This document shows, in pieces, positions 21,425-30,625 of a DNA stretch of 64,000 nucleotides. The stretch is from Roseovarius sp. Lineage in GTDB: Bacteria; Pseudomonadota; Alphaproteobacteria; Rhodobacterales; Rhodobacteraceae. The stretch spans positions 90,001-154,000 of the forward strand of contig JAOSKR010000001.1 in NCBI GenBank assembly GCA_027493545.1. Reading direction: 5' to 3'. Under the pieces are notes generated by a model that saw only the letters and a list, made by a program, of their open reading frames with translations, was not told where the DNA came from and ran no database searches. A program made the translations under genes and the position numbers. Numbering within the stretch: position 1 is the first letter of the stretch; each line of letters starts with the position of its first letter.

Positions 21425-21462
21425 GGGTTCGGCAGAGCCGCCGCGGCGGGATGCGGAACCGC

Positions 21463-22164
21463 TCAGCCGGCAGGCGCAATTTGCAGACGGACGGGGGCAA
21501 GCCCGTCGATGCCGCCCTCGAGCGCGCCGCCAGGGCCAACCGGCCCGACCCCGGCCGGAGTGCCGGTATAGATCAGATCGCCCGCCGCGAGCCGGTAGAA
21601 GCGCGAAAGGTGCGCGATGATCGCCGGCACCGGCCAGATCATGTCGGAAAGCCGCGCCTCCTGCACCCGCGCGCCGTTACGGTCGAGCCATATCCGCTGT
21701 TCGCCGATGACGCCGAATCTGGCGGCGGGGGTAATCGGCGCAATCACGGCGGCGTTGTCGAAATCCTTGCCCAGGTCCCGGGGCCGGCGCCTGTCCTTGG
21801 CTACTGCCTGCAGGTCGCGCCGGGTCAGGTCGATGCCGCAGGCATAGCCGAAAACCAGCGCCATCGCCTCCGCCTCGGCCAGCTCTGCCCCGCCGCGCCC
21901 GAGCGCCACCACCAGTTCCATCTCGTGATGGCAATCGCGTGTGCCCGCCGGATAAGGGATCGTCGCCCCCGTCGGGCAGATGGCATGTGCCGACTTGGTG
22001 AAATAAAACGGCGCCTCGCGATCCGCTTCGACCCCCATTTCGGCGGCATGAGCGGCATAGTTGCGCCCGACGCAGAAGATGCGGCGCACCGGAAAGAGAC
22101 GGCTTTCGCCGGTCACGGCAACGGCCGGCACGTCGGGCGGGGCGAACAGGTATTCGGCGGGCAT
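21463..22164 (-). CDS. Fumarylacetoacetate hydrolase family protein
   Basis: Cytosolic metal-dependent enzyme of 233 residues. RIFCVGRNYAAHAAEMG is the N-terminal FAH motif, HHEMELVVALG carries the acidic metal ligands, YACGIDLTRRDLQ follows, and GDLIYTGTPAGVGPV is the C-terminal signature. Members act as acylpyruvases, oxaloacetate decarboxylases or dioate hydratases; the sequence does not tell which. The ATG at 22164 is preceded by a GGAG-type site (GAGGAGCC on the minus strand). It follows a truncated phnM stub on the same strand and precedes the TDT gene. Confidence 0.88.
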   Translation of the reverse strand: MPAEYLFAPPDVPAVAVTGESRLFPVRRIFCVGRNYAAHAAEMGVEADREAPFYFTKSAHAICPTGATIPYPAGTRDCHHEMELVVALGRGGAELAEAEAMALVFGYACGIDLTRRDLQAVAKDRRRPRDLGKDFDNAAVIAPITPAARFGVIGEQRIWLDRNGARVQEARLSDMIWPVPAIIAHLSRFYRLAAGDLIYTGTPAGVGPVGPGGALEGGIDGLAPVRLQIAPAG

Positions 22165-22232
22165 CGGAAGGCTCCTCGGGCCGGGGGTGCGCCGGTTATG
22201 AGCATCCCCGGCGGTTAAGTCAAAGAGGCCGC

Positions 22233-22349
22233 TCACGCCACCCGCCGCCCGCGCGACCACACCGCGCGCCCCGCCGGCACCGGCGCACCGGTGACGATTT
22301 CGCCGGGCAGCACAAGCCCGGCATTGGCGAGAACGGTTTCTTGTGGCAT
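22233..22349 (-). pseudogene. N-terminal stub of phnM (C-P lyase diphosphatase), truncated
   Basis: A 38-codon reading frame begins MPQETVLANAGLVLPGEIV, which matches the first residues of PhnM, the alpha-D-ribose 1-methylphosphonate 5-triphosphate diphosphatase of the C-P lyase pathway (normally about 380 residues). After about 25 codons the similarity stops, and a TGA and then the FAH gene follow. It is divergent from a DUF1045 gene, which is where phnM usually sits. The simplest reading is a deletion that removed phnM and the rest of the phn genes, joining the stub to the FAH gene. Confidence 0.6.
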
Positions 22350-22397
22350 CGGGGAGGCAACACCCCTGCGGCGGGCGGCAATGGAAAGGGCGTCCCG

Positions 22398-23084
22398 ATG
22401 ACATACCGGCGCTTTGCGGTCTATTACACCCCTTCGGATGCCGGCCTTGCCGGATTCGGCGCAAAATGGCTGGGCTGGGACATCGCGGCGGGGCGCTCCG
22501 TGCCGCAACCCAGCCCCGCCGGCCTGCCGGCGCCGCTGGCCGGGATCACCGCCGGGGCGCGCCCTTACGGGTTTCACGCCACGCTCAAGCCGCCCTTTCG
22601 GCTGGCGCCGGGGCAGACGGCCGAGATGCTCGACGCCACCCTCGCGCGACTGGCCGAGCAGATGCCGCCCCATCCGGTCGAGGGGCTTCGCCCGGCGCGG
22701 CTGGGCGGGTTCCTGGCACTGGTGCCGCAGGGCGAGACGGCGCCGCTGAACGGGCTGGCGGCGATGATCGTCGAGACGCTCGACAGCTTTCGCGCGCCGC
22801 CCGACGAGGCCGAACTGGCGCGCCGCCGCGCCAGTCGCCTCAGCCCGGCGCAGGAGACATTGCTGGCCCGCTGGGGCTATCCCTACGTGATGGGCGAATT
22901 CCGCTTTCACATGACGCTGACCGGACACCTGCCAGGGGCGCATCTGCCGGCGGTCGAGGCGGTGCTGACCCGCGAGCTTGCCGGGGTGCTGCCCGCCCGC
23001 GTCGCCATCGACGGGCTGAGCCTGGTGGGCGAGGACGCGGGGGGACGCTTTCACCTGCTGCGCCGGCACCCCCTGACGCTCTGA
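22398..23084 (+). CDS. DUF1045 protein, 2H-phosphoesterase-like, phosphonate-operon associated
   Basis: Soluble protein of 228 residues. FHATLKP (about 57-63) and FHMTLTG (about 172-178) are the paired H-x-T motifs of the 2H phosphoesterase fold. YRRFAVYYTP at the N-terminus and the overall length fit the DUF1045 family found with C-P lyase genes. The reaction is unproven for the family; hydrolysis of a cyclic phosphate would fit. GGAAAGG precedes the ATG. Apart from the phnM stub no phn gene is near, so the function may be lost or replaced. Confidence 0.85.
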   Translation: MTYRRFAVYYTPSDAGLAGFGAKWLGWDIAAGRSVPQPSPAGLPAPLAGITAGARPYGFHATLKPPFRLAPGQTAEMLDATLARLAEQMPPHPVEGLRPARLGGFLALVPQGETAPLNGLAAMIVETLDSFRAPPDEAELARRRASRLSPAQETLLARWGYPYVMGEFRFHMTLTGHLPGAHLPAVEAVLTRELAGVLPARVAIDGLSLVGEDAGGRFHLLRRHPLTL

Positions 23085-23098
23085 GCTAGTGCCACCCT

Positions 23099-24056
23099 TC
23101 ACAGCCAGCCGCGCCGGCGGAAATACCAAAGCGGCACCGCCGCCGAAAGCGCCATCAGCCCGAGCGCGGCGGGATAGCCGTAGAACCATTCGAGTTCGGG
23201 CATGTAGACGAAGTTCATGCCATAGCTCGACGCCACCAGCGTCGGCGGCAGGAACGCCACTGCCACAACCGAGAATATCTTGATGATCGCGCTCTGCTCG
23301 ATGCTGATCAGTCCCAGCGCGGCATCGAGCATGAAGGCGGTCTTCTGCTGCAGATACCCGGCCTGCTCGGCGATGGTGCGCGCGTCGCGCTGTTGCGATC
23401 TCACCGTCGCACGCAGCGCCCGGCCCGCCTTGCGCTCGTCGAGGATCGGCGCCGAGGAAGCCGTACATCCGTTCCAGCGTCATCAGGCTTTCACGCAGCT
23501 GCATCAGCTGCCCGTCGGCGCGGCCAATCGCGCGCAGCGAAGTGCGGTGGTCCTCGGTGCGCAGCGTCTCGGTACCGAAGATCCGCTTGGCGACCTGATC
23601 GATTTCGCGCCCGGTCTGCTCGGTGATGTCCGCCAGCCGGTCGATGATCTCTTCCAGCAGGCCGATCAGAACCGCCTCGGGGGTGGTGCAGTCATGCGAC
23701 GTCCGGACCGCCTTTTGCGGGAATGTCGCAAAGGAACCCGGAGCGTGGTGGCGCAGGGTCACCAGCCGGTCGGGCAGCAGGACGAACGAGACCGGGCCGG
23801 TGATCATCTCGCCGCCACCCGCGCGCGAGGGGACGAGCACGGTCATGACCGGCACGCCATCCTCGAGGTAGAGACGCGAGGACTGCTCGATCTCCTGCTG
23901 GTCCTCGCGGGTCGGCAGCTCGATCCCGAGAGCCCGCGACAGGGCGTCGAGGTCGGCCGGATCGGGCGCCTCCATGTCGATCCAGATCGCAGGTGGCGGG
24001 CCGGCCATGGTCTCGATCGGCGCGAGGCCCTGACCGGAGGCTGCATAATAGGTCAT
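23099..24056 (-). CDS. corA: CorA-family divalent cation transporter (one frameshift)
   Basis: Homopentameric inner-membrane channel for Mg2+ (also Co2+/Ni2+). The N-terminal cytoplasmic domain ([15 protein letters not shown]..., with the acidic [13 protein letters not shown] region) runs to a long stalk helix. In a second frame follows [19 protein letters not shown], then transmembrane helix 1 ending in SSYGMNF (the GMN selectivity motif), the short loop YMPELEW, and helix 2. The frame switches near 23445. The corrected length of about 319 residues is normal. The start at 24056 is divergent from a TetR gene, with a palindrome between them. Confidence 0.9.
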
Positions 24057-24154
24057 CTCGCTTGCCCTCCTTGCGGCTGTCTGACCCCTCCTAAACCGGC
24101 TGCGGCGCGCTGACCAGACACCGCGGCGAGTTCCTGCCCGCCACCCCTTGCGCC

Positions 24155-24178
24155 GCTGCATACGGCGCCGTATGTAGC
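24155..24178. promoter_or_regulatory. TetR-type operator palindrome
   Basis: A perfect 16-bp palindrome CATACGGCGCCGTATG (24159-24174) extends to 24 bp with one mismatched pair. It ends 4 bp before the tetR ATG and lies about 100 bp from the divergent corA start, which suggests autorepression and possibly control of corA. Confidence 0.7.
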
Positions 24179-24182
24179 GGCC

Positions 24183-24743
24183 ATGTCCTCACCTCGGAAA
24201 AACCGCCCGAAACGACGCCTCGGCCGCGACGACTGGCTTGGCGCCGCGATGATCGTGCTGGCCGAGCATGGCGCCGGGGCGCTCAAGGCCGAGCCGATGG
24301 CGCGGCACATGCAAACGACCAAGGGGTCGTTCTACTGGCATTTCCGCGACGTGCCGGACTTTCACGCACAAATCCTGGCGCGGTGGGAGACCGGGGCGAT
24401 GGCCGCGGCTGACGCGGCCGCCACGGAAGCGGGCAGTGCCCCCGAACGGCTGCGCGCGCTGGCGCAGGCGCTGGCCGATCCCGGCCCCGAACGCGCCGCC
24501 GAGGCCGCGATCCGGGCCTGGGCCGCGACCGATCCCGGGGCGCACGACACCCTCGGGCGCATCGACGCCGCGCGCCGCGCCGCGCTGCGGGGGCTCCTGC
24601 ATGAGACCGGCATCTCCAACCCCGAGATGGCGCAGATCATCCATGCCGCGGCGGTGGGGATGGCGCTTCTTGACGAGACCGGTGCCGAGGCGCGCCGCGC
24701 CGCCATCGGCTCACTCGTCGATCTGGTTCTGGCGCTGAGGTAA
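24183..24743 (+). CDS. TetR/AcrR-family transcriptional regulator
   Basis: DNA-binding repressor of 186 residues. A basic N-terminal tail (SSPRKNRPKRRLG) leads to the TetR helix-turn-helix: AAMIVLAEHGAGALKAEPMARHMQTTKGSFYWHF, with the hallmark TKGSFYWHF recognition helix near residues 45-53. The C-terminal ligand domain is Ala-rich and diverged, as usual, so the inducer is unknown. It is divergent from corA, with a 16-bp perfect palindrome just before its start. Confidence 0.9.
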   Translation: MSSPRKNRPKRRLGRDDWLGAAMIVLAEHGAGALKAEPMARHMQTTKGSFYWHFRDVPDFHAQILARWETGAMAAADAAATEAGSAPERLRALAQALADPGPERAAEAAIRAWAATDPGAHDTLGRIDAARRAALRGLLHETGISNPEMAQIIHAAAVGMALLDETGAEARRAAIGSLVDLVLALR

Positions 24744-24750
24744 ATTCAGC

Positions 24751-25485
24751 CTACCCGGCCACGATCCGTGCCCGGAACCGCTCGACGAATCGCGCCCGCG
24801 CCTCGGGCAGGGGCTTGTGGCCCAGCTCGGGCGCGACACGGGCATTGAGGAAATGGCCGGTCACCGCCAGCCCCTCGGCGATCTCGGCATCGGGCGCGGG
24901 CCCCTCGCCCAGCAGGCAGCGCGGCAGCGGCAACAGCCGGCCGGCCCAGTCACCCGCGCCCTGCCGCGACACCGCCCGCCCGGTGCGGGGCGAGATGTAG
25001 CTGAGGTCGTTCGCCCCCGCGCCCAGTACCGCGCAGGACGACAGGTCGAGCCCGAAGCCCAGATCGTCGAGCAGCGCCATCTCCCAGCGCAGATAGGCCA
25101 GCGGCCACAGCTCGCCCTGCCCCAGCAGGTCGAGCAGCGCCTCGGTCCGGCGGTAGAGCTGGGCGTGCGCCTCGCGCTCGGGAAGGCAGAAGGTCAACAG
25201 CGCCAGCACCGCGCCCAGCCCCGACAGCGCCATCCGGTCGCCCATCGCCCAGGCGCGCGAACGCACCGGCTCGACCGTGAAGGTGCCGATGTGATCCTCA
25301 AGCCGCGCGCGCCAGCGCACGTCGAGCTGCGCGCCCGGCTGCAAGACGGGTGTCAGCCGCCGCGATGCGCCGCCCCGCACCACCCCGGCATGGCGCCCGC
25401 GTTCGGGCGTGAACACCTCGATGATGGCCGCGCTTTCGCCGTGCCGCCGGCTTGACAGCAGGATGCCCTGATCGCGCCACTCCAT
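24751..25485 (-). CDS. recO: DNA repair protein RecO
   Basis: Recombination mediator that with RecR helps load RecA on SSB-coated DNA. Product of 244 residues. [26 protein letters not shown] is the N-terminal OB-fold segment typical of alphaproteobacterial RecO; the helical part has the LPLPRCL and [12 protein letters not shown] segments seen in the family. I chose the ATG at 25485; a further start at 25503 adds six residues. It normally follows era and DUF1491 in this group; here a VWA gene on the opposite strand separates them. Confidence 0.92.
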   Translation of the reverse strand: MEWRDQGILLSSRRHGESAAIIEVFTPERGRHAGVVRGGASRRLTPVLQPGAQLDVRWRARLEDHIGTFTVEPVRSRAWAMGDRMALSGLGAVLALLTFCLPEREAHAQLYRRTEALLDLLGQGELWPLAYLRWEMALLDDLGFGLDLSSCAVLGAGANDLSYISPRTGRAVSRQGAGDWAGRLLPLPRCLLGEGPAPDAEIAEGLAVTGHFLNARVAPELGHKPLPEARARFVERFRARIVAG

Positions 25486-25608
25486 GCCCGCACCTCGTTT
25501 CAATGCGCCACATGGGACACCAGAAACGCGACCGTGCCAAGGGCGATGGAAACGACTCGCCTTATGTGGTTAGGTGCCCCGGATACGATTGTTTCGGGGG
25601 AGGAATTG

Positions 25609-28446
25609 ATGTCGTCCATGTTGAAGGGTGCGGTGGTCTCGGCAGGTCTGGCGCTGGCGGCGTCGGCCGCGGCGGCGCAGGAAAACGTGATGGTGGTCTT
25701 CGACGGCTCCAACTCGATGTGGGGCCAGATCGAGGGCACCGCCAAGATCGAGATCGCCCGCGACGTGATGGACACCCTTCTGGGCGACTGGACCGAGGAC
25801 CGCGCGGTCGGGCTGATGGCCTACGGCCACCGCCGCCGCGGCGATTGCGGCGACATCGAAATCCTGGTGCCTCCGGGCGCCGGGACGCGGGCCGACATTC
25901 TCGACCGTGTCCGCCGAATCACCCCCACCGGCAAGACGCCCCTGACCGACGCAGTCGAGCGCGCGGCGACGGAACTGTCCTATACCGACAGGCCGGCCAC
26001 CGTGGTGCTGATTTCCGACGGGCTGGAAAGCTGCGACCGCGATCCCTGCGCGCTGGCGCGGACGCTGGCGCAGACCGGGGTGCAGTTCACCGCGCATGTG
26101 GTGGGCTTCGGGCTGGGCGCCGATCAGGACGACACGTCGCTTTCCTGCATCGCCGAGGAAACCGGCGGCACCTATATCCAGGCCTCGAACGCCGCCGAGC
26201 TCAAGGCGGCGATGTCGAGCGTCAGCACCGCCGTCGCCGAGGCCGCGCCCGAACCGCAACCCGAACCCGTGGCCGCACCCGAGCCCGCGCCCGAACCTGA
26301 ACCCGAACCGGCGCTGCCCGAGGTCGCCGTTAACGGCCCCGGCACCGCCATCGGCGGTTCCATCGTCGAGGTGACATGGGATCCCACCGTCGATGCCGGC
26401 GATTACATCACCATCGTGCCGATGGGCGCGGACGAGGGCGAATACGGCCCCCTATCAGGCGGTGCGCAGCGGCATTGCCGTGACGCTGGATGCGCCGGCA
26501 CCCGAAGGCATCTACGAAATCCGCTACGTGCATCACGACGGCAACGTCACGCTGGGCCGCGACACACTCGAGCTCACGCCGCCGGAGGTGGCGCTCGACG
26601 GCCCCGCCCAGGTGCTGACCGGAGCCGAATTCGGCGTTTCCTGGGCACCCTCGATCAACCCGGCGGACTATGTCACCATCGTGCCGGCCGGCGCCGAAAC
26701 GGGGAGCTATCTCAGCTACAGCACGGTCAGGGACAAGACCGAGTCGACACTGGTCGCCCCGGCCGATCCGGGGCTCTACGAGTTGCGCTATGTCCTCAGC
26801 GTCGATCGGCGCACCGTGGCCAGCCGCGCCATCGAGGTGGCCACGCCCGAGGTCTCGATGACCGTGCCCGAGCGCGCGCTCGCCGGCGAAAGGTTCCCGG
26901 TCGGCTGGACCGGCGCGATCAACCCGCGCGACTACATCACCATCGTGCCGCAGGGCACGCCCGAGGGCGAGTATGGCAATTATGTCACCGTGCACGACAA
27001 GAGCGAGGACATGCTGCAGGCCCCGGCCGAGACCGGGCTCTACGAGGTGCGCTACATGTTGCGCGAGGGCAGCAGGACGATGGCGCGCGCCGCCATCGAG
27101 ATCGCCGAGGGCGAGGTCACTGTCAGCGCACCCGAAGCGCCGCCACGGGCGCCAAGATCGCGGTCTCTGGACCGGGACGGTGAACGACAGGGACTACGTC
27201 ACCATCGTGCCCCAGGTACCGCCGAGGGTGAGCACGGCAACTATGTCGTGGTCCGCGACAAGACCGAAAACACCCTGCAGGCCCCGGCCGAAGCCGGGCT
27301 CTACGAGGTCCGCTACATATTGCGCGAGGGCGGCAGGACGATGGCCAGCACCCCGATCGAGATCGTCGAGCCCGAAGTGACGGTCAGCGCCCCCGACCAG
27401 GCGCAGACCGGCGAGCATTTCGCAGTTTCGTGGACGCGGATCGTCAACAGCAACGATTATGTCACCATCGTGCCCCGGGGTACGCCCGAGGGCAAAATGG
27501 CCAATTACGTCGTGGTCCGCGACAAGACCGAAAACACCCTGGTGGCGCCGGCCGGGGCCGGGCTCTACGAGGTCCGCTACGTGCTGCGCGAGGGTAGCCG
27601 GACGCTGGCCACCACCCCGATCGAGATCATCGCCCCCGAGGTGACGCTCAGCGCGCCCGAGACCGCGCTGACCGGCTCAGCGATCCCGGTCGCATGGACC
27701 GGCACGGTCTCGACCGGCGACTATGTCGGTATCGTGCCCGCGGGCGCCGACGAAGGGCAGATCGGCAACTATCTGACCGTGCGCGACAAGACCGAGGGCG
27801 ACCTGCGCGCCCCGGCCATGACCGGGCTCTACGAGATCCGCTATATCCTGCGCGAGGGGAGCAAGACGCTCGCCTCGCGGATGATCGAGATCGTTGAGCC
27901 GGAGGTTACGGTCTCGGGTCCCGACCAGGTGCGCGCCGGCGACAAGCTGCGGGTTTTCTGGACCGGCACGGTCGATTCGGGCGATTATATCGCGCTGGCG
28001 CCAATGGGCAGCGGGGATGACGATTTCTCCAACTACATCACCATCCGCAACCAGACCGAGCATGACATGACCGCGCCGGCCGCGACCGGGCTCTACGAGT
28101 TGCGCTATATCCTGCGCGAGGGCAAGCGCGTGCTGGCGCGCAAGCCGGTCGAGGTGCTGGCCGAGGACGCCGCGCTGAATACCGGTGCCACCCTCAGCGC
28201 GCCCAAGACCGCCGCCGCCGGCAGCCGCATCGAGGTGGGCTGGGAGAGCGACAGCGACAGCGCCGACCGGCGCATCACCGTGGCCGCACCCGATCAGGCG
28301 ATCTTTACCGGATCGCGGCAGTCAAGATCGCCGGCGCGCCGCCGGTCGAGATCGCGCTGCCGGACGCGGCGGGCGTCTATGAGCTGCGCCTCCTCGACGT
28401 CAGCAACCAGGCGGTGCTGGCGCGCCAGCCGATCACGGTGGAATAG
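25609..28446 (+). CDS. Secreted von Willebrand factor A protein with eight tandem ~88-residue repeats (about five frameshifts)
   Basis: Reconstructed product of about 945 residues. A Sec signal peptide (MSSMLKGAVVSAGLALAASA..., cleavage near AAAQ) is followed by a VWA domain: VVFDGSNSMWGQ is the MIDAS DxSxS, GKTPLTDAV gives the Thr and LISDGLES the Asp, so the metal site is complete. A Pro/Glu linker of about 25 residues leads to eight Ig-like repeats, each opening with PEVxxxxP and containing DYxTIVP and GLYExRYxLREG. The frame changes near 26450, 27140, 27170, 27217 and 28312; joining the pieces restores every repeat. GGAGG lies six bases before the ATG. It is probably a periplasmic or surface adhesion/scaffold protein. 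The repeats also invite assembly errors. Confidence 0.8.
26317..28443 (+). repeat. Eight tandem in-gene repeats of about 264 bp
   Basis: DNA encoding the eight repeats of the VWA protein. The period is about 264 bp (88 codons). Units 3 to 7 are most alike at protein level (DYVTIVP; NYVVVRDKTENTL; GLYEVRY); units 1 and 8 are more diverged. This points to duplication within the gene with stronger recent homogenisation in the middle. Confidence 0.8.
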
Positions 28447-28510
28447 CGGCGCGCGGTCGAGCGCCGGATCCGGTGCATCTCCTCCCGGCCGCGTGCCGAG
28501 CCGGCAAGGA

Positions 28511-28843
28511 TCAGTCGGACAGGCCCGGCTCGTCGAGCAGATGCCGGCCGGCGCGGTCCTCGACCTCGATGACCCAGAGATCGGGGTCGGTCCGCCGCTG
28601 CCGGGCGATGGCGGCGTCGACCCCGGCCTCGGCGCCCTCGGCCAGAACCATCCAGGCGCGGGCGCCGCGCATCAGGTCGAACGAGCGCTGAAAGGCGCGG
28701 GCCTGCCCGTCGAGCGTGTTGAGCTTGACCAGCACCGCGCCGGCGGTGTCGTCGCCATGGGCGGTGACGAAGGCGGGAATGCCCTGAAGGCGCAGGCGCG
28801 CGAGATACGCCTTGACCCAGAATTCGGTCACGAGCCGGGTCAT
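28511..28843 (-). CDS. DUF1491 family protein
   Basis: Small soluble protein of 110 residues. FWVKAYLARLRLQGIPAF, VLVKLNTLDG and the C-terminal DLWVIEVEDRAGRHLLDEPG are characteristic of DUF1491, a family confined mainly to Alphaproteobacteria and usually located next to era. No catalytic motif is known. The ATG at 28843 gives the family length. It follows era on the same strand, separated by a repeat-containing 117-bp gap. Confidence 0.85.
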   Translation of the reverse strand: MTRLVTEFWVKAYLARLRLQGIPAFVTAHGDDTAGAVLVKLNTLDGQARAFQRSFDLMRGARAWMVLAEGAEAGVDAAIARQRRTDPDLWVIEVEDRAGRHLLDEPGLSD

Positions 28844-28873
28844 CGCCGGCCCGTCTCGTCGCACAGGTCCGCA

Positions 28874-28952
28874 GGGGGCCAGCCCCCGCACCACACCTTC
28901 TTTGCGGGGGCTGGCCCCCCGCACCCCCCGGAGTATTTCCAGAAAGATGAAA
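28874..28952. repeat. Dispersed repeat: 16-bp hairpin plus GGAAATACTC motif
   Basis: Perfect 16-bp inverted arms (28874-28889 and 28914-28929, GGGGGCCAGCCCCCGC and its complement) are followed by CCCCCCGGAGTATTTCC and AGAAAGATGAAA. Read on the minus strand this is TTTCATCTTTCTGGAAATAC followed by a C/G-rich hairpin, the same arrangement as at 51097. It lies between era and DUF1491. Confidence 0.75.
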
Positions 28953-28960
28953 CATGGGGT

Positions 28961-29901
28961 TCAGGCGCCGTCGCGGAAATCGAGGCCGATCTCGGAATAG
29001 CGTTCGGCCTCGTCCTGCCAGCCGGGCCGGACCTTGACCTGGGTGAAGAGATGCACGCGGCGGCCGAGGAATTCCTCCAGATCGGCGCGGGCGGCCTGGC
29101 TGACGGCCTTGATGGTCTCGCCGCGCTTTCCCAGCACGATGCCCTTGTGGCCGTCGCGGGTGACATAGATGATCTGGTCGATACGGGCGGAGCCGTCGTC
29201 GCGTTCCTGCCAGCTCTCGGTTTCGACGGTGAGCTGATAGGGCAGTTCCTGGTGCAGCCGCAGGGTGAGCTTTTCGCGGGTGATCTCGGCCGCGATCATG
29301 CGCAGCGGCAGATCGGCGATCTGGTCCTCGGGATAGAGCCACGGGCCCTCGGGCAGGGTCTCGGCCAGCCAGTGCCGCAGGTCGTCGACGCCGTGGCCCT
29401 TTTCGGCCGAGATCAGGAAGGTGCGGGTGAACGCGAAGCGGTCGTTGAGATCGCGCGTGAGGCCGAGCAGCGCCTCGGCGCGGACCCGGTCGATCTTGTT
29501 GATGGCCAGCGCCACCGGGCGGCCGCACGCGATCTCGGTCAGCTTTTTCGAGAATGCGCTCCACCCCCTTCGGTGACGCCGCGATGGGCCTCGATGAGCA
29601 GCACGATGATATCGGCATCCGCCGCCCCGCCCCAGGCGGCCGCCACCATCGCCCGGTCGAGCCGCCGGCGCGGCTGGAAGAGCCCCGGCGTGTCGACGAA
29701 GACGAGCTGCGCCTCGCCCTCGATCGCCACGCCGCGGATGCGCGCGCGGGTGGTCTGGACCTTGTGGGTGACGATCGAGACCTTGGCGCCGACCATGCGA
29801 TTGAGGAGCGTCGACTTGCCCGCGTTGGGCTCTCCGATGAGGGCGATGAAACCGGCGCGGGTGGGCATGAGGGCGAGGCTTTCGGCTATGGGCAGGCGCA
29901 T
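28961..29901 (-). CDS. era: GTPase Era, ribosome maturation factor (two frameshifts)
   Basis: Essential GTPase that binds the 3' end of 16S rRNA during 30S assembly. GEPNAGKSTLLNRMVG is the G1 loop, VQTTRARIRG the switch region, DTPGLF G3 and NKIDR G4. The C-terminal KH domain includes GKRGETIKAVSQAARADLEEF. The frame changes at the C5 run 29564-29568 and the T5 run 29544-29548, between which VERILEK is read in the third frame; correcting both restores a normal protein of about 313 residues. Start 29901 is the longest; an ATG at 29868 (MPTRAGF) may be the real one. It follows rnc. Confidence 0.93.
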
Positions 29902-29941
29902 CCCTTAGCGGGTTTTCCGGCGGCTGACCAGACGACACGCC

Positions 29942-30625
29942 TCATTCGCTTTCCACCCGCGCCAGCAGCGCCGTGGCGGCCGCCTGTTCGGCCTGCCGTT
30001 TCGAGCCGGCGGTGGCGGTGGCGGCCTCGCCGCTTGCGAGCCGCGCCTCTATGGTGAATTGCGGGGCGTGATCGGGGCCGCTGCGGGCGGTCTGCACGTA
30101 GTCGGGCGGAGGCAGGCCGCGGCCCTGCGCCCATTCCTGCAGCGCGGTCTTGGCGTCGCGGGCATCGGTTTTCACGGTGTCGATGCGCCCGCCCCAGAGC
30201 CGCAGCACCACCTCGCGCGCGACCTCGAAGCCGGCATCGCGGTAAAGGGCGGCGATCACCGCCTCCATCGCGTCGCCCAGAAGCGCCTGCTTGCGCCGCC
30301 CGCCCGAAAGCATCTCGGAACGCCCGAGGCGCAGCACCTGGCCGAGCCCGATCTCGCGGGCGACGTCGGCGCAGGTCTCCTTGCGCACCAGCGCGTTGAA
30401 GCGCGGCGCGAGCTGGCCCTCATCGGCCGCGCGGTCGCGCTCGAGCAGCGCCTCGGCCATGACCAGCCCCAGCACCCGGTCGCCGAGGAATTCGAGCCGC
30501 TGGTTGTGATCGCGGCCCGGCGAGGACATCGAGGGATGGGTCAGCGCGCGGATCAGGAGCTCGGGCCGGGCGAAGCGGTGCCCGAGACGGGCCTCGAAGG
30601 CTTTCACCTCGGCCGAAAGCTTCAC
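29942..30625 (-). CDS. rnc: Ribonuclease III
   Basis: Double-strand-specific endoribonuclease that processes the rRNA precursor and many mRNAs. Product of 227 residues. [19 protein letters not shown] (about 43-61) is the RNase III signature with catalytic Glu and Asp; [17 protein letters not shown] carries the second acidic pair. The C-terminal dsRNA-binding domain starts near 155 ([14 protein letters not shown]) and ends with [13 protein letters not shown]. Its start overlaps the lepB stop by 4 bp (ATGA), the usual lepB-rnc-era order. Confidence 0.97.
   Translation of the reverse strand: MKLSAEVKAFEARLGHRFARPELLIRALTHPSMSSPGRDHNQRLEFLGDRVLGLVMAEALLERDRAADEGQLAPRFNALVRKETCADVAREIGLGQVLRLGRSEMLSGGRRKQALLGDAMEAVIAALYRDAGFEVAREVVLRLWGGRIDTVKTDARDAKTALQEWAQGRGLPPPDYVQTARSGPDHAPQFTIEARLASGEAATATAGSKRQAEQAAATALLARVESE

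Noticed and set aside
26317..28443. Regular repeats as a possible CRISPR array
   Set aside because: The period is about 264 bp, in frame and coding, with no spacer structure; it is a protein repeat.
28961..29901. era, ispH, rpe and polA as pseudogenes
   Set aside because: All core motifs remain and the shifts are mostly at homopolymers; several genes are essential, so sequence error is far more likely.
28447..29908. Plus-strand open frame continuing from the VWA gene through DUF1491 and era
   Set aside because: It arises from the last frameshift in the VWA gene, which carries the reading past the true stop at 28446. The translated tail has no domain and lies antisense to era and DUF1491.
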